DNA from: CAJGDV01 sp036667875
GTDB taxonomy: Bacteria > Bacillota_I > Bacilli_A > RF39 > UBA660
Length of the DNA stretch: 19,739 nt
NCBI GenBank assembly: GCA_036667875.1
Contig: JAVWTD010000020.1
Coordinates: 1-19,739 of the forward strand
Direction of reading: 5' to 3'
This document shows, one piece after another, positions 15,432-19,739 of this stretch (positions are counted from its first letter, which is position 1; each line of letters starts with the position of its first letter). Below the pieces are notes generated by a model. That model had not been told where the DNA came from and did not search any database. It worked only from the letters and a program-made list of their open reading frames with translations. Both the position numbers and the translations under genes were made by a program.

Positions 15432-15446
15432 TAACTAGGTGATGAT

Positions 15447-15887
15447 ATGGAACAAAGTAAATATAAAATAGTAGTAGACAGTATTACCCCAAAAGAACAT
15501 ATTTTTAGAAATGGACTAGTTGCTTTTATATCAGGAGGATTAATGGGTATAATAGGGCAGTTCTTAATAAGCGTATATTCTTATTATTTAAAGATACCAA
15601 CAAGTCAGGCTGGAATAATAATGATTGTAACTTTAATTTTTTTTGGATGTCTTTTTACAGCTATTGGTTTTTTTGATAAATGGGTTCACTTTTGTAGATG
15701 TGGACTTATTATCCCAATAACGGGATTTGCTCATGCCATGATGAGTGCTGCTTTAGAATATAGAAAAGAAGGACTAATTACAGGAATAGGAACAAATATG
15801 TTTAAGTTATCAGGTTCTGTTATCGTTTATGGTGTTGTTTCAGCTTATGTTTTTGGACTATTAAGATATTTAGTGTTTGGAGGATAA
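15447..15887 (+). CDS. spoVAC: Stage V sporulation protein AC
   Basis: SpoVAC is an inner spore-membrane protein of the complex that imports dipicolinic acid into the forespore and releases it in germination; the B. subtilis protein behaves as a mechanosensitive channel. The 146 residues (about 150 in B. subtilis) hold about four membrane spans. They keep the family's typical blocks: a short N-terminal stretch ending TPKEHIFRNGLVAFISGGLMG (15-35), GQFL, the polar GFFDKWVHFCRCGLIIPITGFAHAMMSAALEY run (73-104) and the EGLITGIGTNMFKLSGSVI block (107-125). RBS TAGGTGAT precedes ATG. It is the first gene of a three-gene spoVA unit, 2 bases before spoVAD. Confidence 0.95.
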   Translation: MEQSKYKIVVDSITPKEHIFRNGLVAFISGGLMGIIGQFLISVYSYYLKIPTSQAGIIMIVTLIFFGCLFTAIGFFDKWVHFCRCGLIIPITGFAHAMMSAALEYRKEGLITGIGTNMFKLSGSVIVYGVVSAYVFGLLRYLVFGG

Positions 15888-15889
15888 AT

Positions 15890-16870
15890 ATGACAAATTA
15901 TTATAAAAATGTATTTATAAATGCTACTGCTACAACAACAGGTCCCACAGAATCAAATGGACCATTAAGTAAATATTATGATAAAAGTCATAAAGATTAC
16001 TATATGGGAGCACCAACCTTCGAACAAGGTGAAATAAAAATGATAACAGAAAACATAGATATCTTAAAAAGTAAAACAAAAAATAAACCAACACTTTTTA
16101 TTTCAGGAGACCTATCTAATCAATTAACAGCATCAAACTACGCCGCTACTAATATTTTATTACCATACATGGGAATATATAATGCCTGTGCTACAAGTGT
16201 AGAAGGCTTAATAATTGCATCTTCATTAATAGAGTCAGAACACGCTAATAATATTATTGTAAATGTGTCAAGCCATAATAATACAGCCGAAAAAACATTT
16301 AGATATCCAACAGAATATGGAGGACCTAAAAAACTAACCTCAACATTCACAACAACAGGAAGTGCGGCAGCACTTGTCTCAAACATAAAAGAGGGAATCA
16401 AAATAGAATCAGCAACCATAGGATTACCTTTAGATTCTGGTATAAAAGATGTTTCCTACATGGGAGCAGTTATGGCTTATGCAGCAGTTGATACTATTCA
16501 TAAACACTTAATTGAAACAAAAAGAGAAATAGAATATTATGACTTAATCCTAACTGGAGATTTAGGATTATATGGGAAAAAAATATTTAAAGAATGTTTA
16601 AAAAAAGAATATAATTATGAAACCAAAAATATAGAAGATTCAGCATGTTTGATATTTGATATAGAAAATCAACAAGTATATTCAGGAGGAAGTGGACCCG
16701 CTTGTCTTCCACTAGTAACATATTCATTCATATTTGATGAAATGAAAAACAATCGACTAAAAAAGGTCCTTCTAATAGCAACAGGAGCCTTAATGAGTCC
16801 AGCAACTGTTAATCAAAAAATGAGTATACCCGCTATAGCACATGCTTTAAGTTTGGAGGTAATAGAATGA
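15890..16870 (+). CDS. spoVAD: Stage V sporulation protein AD (dipicolinate-binding)
   Basis: SpoVAD has a thiolase-like fold and binds dipicolinic acid on the outer face of the inner spore membrane. The 326 residues (338 in B. subtilis) contain the thiolase-like N-A-C100-A-T-S loop, the SGDLSNQLTASNYAA block (72-86), and the hallmark SSHNNTAEKTFRYPTEYGG stretch (127-145) followed by TTTGSAAALVS. The C-terminal ATGALMSPATVNQKMSIPAIAHAL block is also typical. The N-terminus is about a dozen residues shorter than in B. subtilis. GGAGGATAA gives a strong ribosome site. Its TGA stop overlaps the ATG of spoVAE (ATGA), so the two are coupled. Confidence 0.96.
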   Translation: MTNYYKNVFINATATTTGPTESNGPLSKYYDKSHKDYYMGAPTFEQGEIKMITENIDILKSKTKNKPTLFISGDLSNQLTASNYAATNILLPYMGIYNACATSVEGLIIASSLIESEHANNIIVNVSSHNNTAEKTFRYPTEYGGPKKLTSTFTTTGSAAALVSNIKEGIKIESATIGLPLDSGIKDVSYMGAVMAYAAVDTIHKHLIETKREIEYYDLILTGDLGLYGKKIFKECLKKEYNYETKNIEDSACLIFDIENQQVYSGGSGPACLPLVTYSFIFDEMKNNRLKKVLLIATGALMSPATVNQKMSIPAIAHALSLEVIE

Positions 16871-17217
16871 TATATTTATACTCATTTCTTTTTGCGGGTT
16901 TTGTCTGTCTAATCGGTCAAATTATTCTAGATACTACTAAACTAACTCCAGGTCATGTTACAACTATATTCGTAGTTGTAGGTGCTTTATTAGATAGTCT
17001 AAATATTTATGATCAAATTATATTAAAAGTAGGTGGAGGTGCTTTAGTACCTATTACTTCTTTTGGGCATCTTTTAATTCATGGAGCCTTAGAAAGTGCA
17101 AACACTTATGGTTTAATGGGATTATTAATGGGTATGTTTAATTGTACTGCTACAGGAATATCTGCCGCTATTATATTTTCTTTCTTTTTCTCTTTAGTAT
17201 TTAAAGCAAAAGATTAA
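16867..17217 (+). CDS. spoVAE: Stage V sporulation protein AE (SpoVAEb type)
   Basis: This is a small membrane component of the SpoVA dipicolinate channel complex. The 116 residues contain three to four hydrophobic spans and the family's conserved blocks: GQIILDTTKLTPGHVTTIFVV (17-37), GALL, GGGALVPITSFGHLLIHGALE (53-73) and the Gly-rich GLMGLLMGMFNCTATGISAAI (80-100). It starts within the spoVAD stop, after TTTGGAGGTAATAGA. It closes the operon with a terminator 4 bases beyond its stop. The spoVAA, AB, AEa and AF genes of Bacillus are not here; a three-gene AC-AD-AE set is the form known in clostridia. Confidence 0.94.
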   Translation: MIYLYSFLFAGFVCLIGQIILDTTKLTPGHVTTIFVVVGALLDSLNIYDQIILKVGGGALVPITSFGHLLIHGALESANTYGLMGLLMGMFNCTATGISAAIIFSFFFSLVFKAKD

Positions 17218-17220
17218 TAT

Positions 17221-17252
17221 AAAAGAATATATTTATACATATTCTTTTTTTA
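17221..17252 (+). terminator. Intrinsic terminator of the spoVA operon
   Basis: A perfect 10-bp stem AAAAGAATAT / ATATTCTTTT (17221-17230 with 17239-17248) with an 8-base loop is followed by TTT. Confidence 0.8.
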
Positions 17253-17329
17253 TTGACAAAAAATATTATCTATAGTTTTTTACATTATTAAAGAAAAAAT
17301 TAAATTATGTTTTATTTTTTTGGATTATT

Positions 17330-17338
17330 TGGTATAAT
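17330..17338 (+). promoter_or_regulatory. Extended -10 sigma-A promoter
   Basis: TGGTATAAT is an exact extended -10 (TGnTATAAT) 24 bases before the start of the last gene; a second TATAAT follows at once (17340-17345). The -35 region is only T-rich. The ribosome site GGAGTGA (17351-17357) follows. Confidence 0.6.
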
Positions 17339-17361
17339 TTATAATAGGACGGAGTGAAGTT

Positions 17362-19737
17362 ATGAAAGACAATGAATTTGAAGATGAAGACATTGTAATT
17401 ATTGAAGAAGAAGAAGAAATACCTATAATTATTACTGAAGATAGGGAAAACACTGAAACATCTACAGATAATGCAATAATTGTAGATAATAATATAGAAG
17501 AAATACCAACAATTATTACTGAAGAAAAAGAAAACATTGAAATATCTAAGAAAGAAGAGAAATTAATTGAAGACAATCTTACTATTGAACCAGTACAAAC
17601 TTTAGAGGAAGTTGACNNNNNNNNNNNNNNNNNNNNNNNNNNNNNNNNNNNNNNNNNNNNNNNNNNNNNNNNNNNNNNNNNNNNNNNNNNNNNNNNNNNN
17701 NNNNNNNNNNNNNNNNTAATACCTACTAGTGATGAGACTATAAATATATATAAAGAAATAAATGAAAATGATAAAAAAGAATTTGATTCAAAAGTTGATT
17801 TAACACCAAATGAAGAATCAAGTGAACCAACAAAAAAAGAATCAAAAGTAAAAAGAGGATTTGTAACAACCATATTATTTATAATTCTAATTATATGTTT
17901 AATTCTAGGTGTTTTTTATGTATACAATAATAGTAATAAAGTTGTTATTAAAAAAGGTATAGAACATTTAATAGGCTATAAAGATTATATTAAAAAACCT
18001 TTTCTATTAACAGAAACTGGAAATCAAAGTGTTAAAGGTAGCACTAAAATAAGTATTCCAGACGGCTACTTCAAAGACAATATAGAAATTAGAAAAATAC
18101 TTGATTCAATAAATAAATTAAGTTTTGATTATTCAATTAATAGTTCAAAAGAAGAAAATGAAATCGAATTTTCTATTAATAAGGAAAAAGAAGAAATATT
18201 AAATTTAATAGCAAATGCAAATGATAAAACAGGATATATATTTTTAAAAGATATTTTTGATAAATATATTGAAATTGAAGAACTAAAAACTATTGCATCT
18301 TCAAGAGAAAATTTAAAAAATGGTGATATCTTAAAACTAATTGAATTTAGTTATGATGAGTTTTATAAAAATATTGACAAGAAAAGCATAAAAGGACAAA
18401 ATACTGTTTTAAAGATTGATAACAAAAAAATAAATTCTAAAATGACTTCAATGACACTAACAGAAAAAGAATTAGAAAAAAATTTAATTAAAGTAATAAA
18501 AAGTATTAAAGAAAACCCCTCAATGTCTACAATTTTAGAAAAAGTTACAGGAACAACCGCAAGTGAAATTCTAGCAAATTTTAGTAATAAAACCATAGAA
18601 AACGAAGAAATGGATTCTTATGTTTATACAGTCTACACTAATAAATATACAACTGCTTTACTAGGAATTGATTTTGTTAAAATAAATAAATTCAAACAAT
18701 ATAATTATGAATGGGATAATCTAGTAGAAGAAGATTATAAAGTTGAAGATGAAGAAAATTATAAAATAGCAACTTCTACTTCAAAAGTAGAATATAGAAA
18801 ACATAAAAACCCATCATTATCATTTTATGAAGATAACAAAGAAAATCTTAGTATTATTTTAACTGTAAACGATAATAATCTATCCTTTAATATTTTAGAT
18901 AGAGAAAAAAAATCTCTAGGAACCTTAACATATAAACATTCAGAAAATAAATATAGCGTGATATTTAAAAACTTGAAAAATGATTATTTTTCGGTTGATA
19001 TAGATATAAAAGAAATACAAAAAAATAACAATTATAAAGTAACAACAAACGCTAAATTAAGTTTTGATAAAGATAATATTTTGGAATTTGTATCTACATA
19101 CAATATCAAAAATGAACTTATAAAGAAAATTGAAAAAATAAAATCATCAGTAAAAAGTGAAGAAATAACTGATGAAGAAATGGACTTAATATCTCAAAAA
19201 CTAATAAAAAAAATTGAAAGTATGATTGATTATAATTCAGATAATATCTTTACTGATGATAATGTAGATTCAATACTTTCAACTACATGGACTAGAACTG
19301 GAAATACAATGATAAAAGCATACGAAAACTATTTTCAAATGAAATCATTAAAGAAACTACCATACATAGTTGACTTTAAAACAGGGCAAGCCTCTATTGG
19401 ATACCTTGTATCAAGCAGTACATTACCATCAACCATTAAAGATTCTATTTTAATAGGAGACAAACATTATTTTATAGATGTAAATCATAAAACTTCTAAC
19501 ACTACAGACACTGAAAAAAGTGAATATATGAAAAAAATATTAGCACTTAAAGGTGATATTCCAAATTTTGAACAAATTAAATTGTTTCAGTTATCAGAAC
19601 ATAGAGATGCTACTTTAAGATTTGAAAATAAAGATGTTTATTGTATGGTAACAGACAATGATACATTTACTTACGAGGAACTAAACGATTTAAAAAATAT
19701 TACATTTGGAACAAGTGTGAAATGTAATTTAAAATAA
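17362..19737 (+). CDS. Single-pass membrane protein with acidic repeat-bearing cytoplasmic tail, unknown function
   Basis: I do not recognise the family. About 165 N-terminal residues (including 34 unknown ones over the N run) are very acidic and presumably disordered. A KVKR stop-transfer motif and one hydrophobic span (about 167-188) follow, then about 600 residues outside the membrane. The ectodomain alternates amphipathic strands and helices; residues of the form TWTRTGNTMIKAYENYFQM begin a compact C-terminal module, and two cysteines near the end (in DVYCMV and VKCNLK) could form a disulfide. Residues 18-73 contain two 28-residue repeats. The frame is continuous only because the N run was entered as 100 bases; true length is unknown. 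It has its own vegetative-type promoter. The stop is 2 bases from the window end. Role could be envelope or spore-related; nothing in the sequence decides. Confidence 0.72.
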   Translation: MKDNEFEDEDIVIIEEEEEIPIIITEDRENTETSTDNAIIVDNNIEEIPTIITEEKENIEISKKEEKLIEDNLTIEPVQTLEEVDXXXXXXXXXXXXXXXXXXXXXXXXXXXXXXXXXXIPTSDETINIYKEINENDKKEFDSKVDLTPNEESSEPTKKESKVKRGFVTTILFIILIICLILGVFYVYNNSNKVVIKKGIEHLIGYKDYIKKPFLLTETGNQSVKGSTKISIPDGYFKDNIEIRKILDSINKLSFDYSINSSKEENEIEFSINKEKEEILNLIANANDKTGYIFLKDIFDKYIEIEELKTIASSRENLKNGDILKLIEFSYDEFYKNIDKKSIKGQNTVLKIDNKKINSKMTSMTLTEKELEKNLIKVIKSIKENPSMSTILEKVTGTTASEILANFSNKTIENEEMDSYVYTVYTNKYTTALLGIDFVKINKFKQYNYEWDNLVEEDYKVEDEENYKIATSTSKVEYRKHKNPSLSFYEDNKENLSIILTVNDNNLSFNILDREKKSLGTLTYKHSENKYSVIFKNLKNDYFSVDIDIKEIQKNNNYKVTTNAKLSFDKDNILEFVSTYNIKNELIKKIEKIKSSVKSEEITDEEMDLISQKLIKKIESMIDYNSDNIFTDDNVDSILSTTWTRTGNTMIKAYENYFQMKSLKKLPYIVDFKTGQASIGYLVSSSTLPSTIKDSILIGDKHYFIDVNHKTSNTTDTEKSEYMKKILALKGDIPNFEQIKLFQLSEHRDATLRFENKDVYCMVTDNDTFTYEELNDLKNITFGTSVKCNLK
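17413..17580 (+). repeat. Two tandem 84-base (28-residue) repeats in the acidic tail
   Basis: Units begin at 17413 and 17497. Each encodes EEIP-x-IITE followed by two charged residues, EN-x-E-x-S and an I/L-x-D/E-x-N ending; I count 13 identical residues of 28. DNA identity is highest in the first 50 bases. The IPT just after the N run may be the remnant of a further unit. Confidence 0.7.
17617..17716. other. Assembly gap (100 N)
   Basis: A run of exactly 100 N lies in the coding region, just after the tandem repeats. The round number marks a scaffold gap of unknown true size, so the reading frame and length of the gene across it are not established. Confidence 0.97.
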
Positions 19738-19739
19738 GA

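Noticed and set aside
17253..17276. TTGACA with a downstream TATAGT as a promoter for the last gene
   Set aside because: The spacing is only 12 bases, and a better extended -10 lies at 17330-17338.
17413..17616. CRISPR-like or intergenic repeat array
   Set aside because: The repeats are in frame, encode conserved acidic residues and diverge at silent and coding positions, so they are protein repeats.
17325..17873. Minus-strand open frame across the N run
   Set aside because: Its Ser-rich translation is the antisense of the Glu/Asp repeat region, and its continuity depends on the unknown bases.

Overview
The window is a very AT-rich stretch (clearly under 30% GC by eye) from an endospore-forming member of the Bacillota. 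Recognisable sporulation genes include a SpoVD-type transpeptidase, CotE, sigma-F and SpoVAC/AD/AE; Gmk and ClpC are also present. The coding density, extreme A+T and many short intergenic gaps would fit an uncultured gut Bacilli lineage near the Erysipelotrichia or the RF39/RFN20 groups; that placement is inference. The standard bacterial code applies: TGA ends cotE and spoVAD, and tryptophan is written TGG. A run of exactly 100 N shows a scaffolded draft or metagenome assembly.

Layout. At 1-197 is the tail of a receiver-domain protein, ended by a hairpin terminator. At 245-2149 a SpoVD/FtsI-class penicillin-binding protein with a PASTA tail runs toward gmk (2220-2888, minus); a shared two-way terminator lies between them. 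At 3118-4290 is an unrecognised coiled-coil protein with a consensus housekeeping promoter. At 4413-7790 is a tight four-gene operon: a membrane-anchored glycerophosphodiester phosphodiesterase (GDPD) homologue, an ABC ATPase, an ABC-2 permease and a second GDPD paralogue. Then come cotE (7839-8378), a 711-residue multi-spanning membrane protein (8503-10638), clpC from a TTG start (10749-12983), and an exported protein with a C-terminal membrane anchor (13066-14373).

The core sporulation block follows: a STAS protein in the spoIIAA position (14443-14742), sigF (14752-15408), a terminator, then spoVAC-spoVAD-spoVAE (15447-17217). The window closes with a single-pass membrane protein (17362-19737) whose acidic, repeat-bearing cytoplasmic part is interrupted by the N run.

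How it fits together. In known spore-formers sigma-F starts the forespore programme, SpoVA proteins load dipicolinic acid, SpoVD makes cortex peptidoglycan and CotE organises the outer coat. Genes of several sporulation stages therefore sit within 17 kb, which makes the unrecognised envelope proteins between them candidates for spore or cell-envelope roles. The most notable points are the absence of spoIIAB between the STAS gene and sigF, with a STAS protein lacking the usual phosphorylation motif; a repeated GTCGAAT heptamer upstream of that operon and inverted near the coiled-coil gene's start of transcription; and the GDPD-ABC-GDPD operon.
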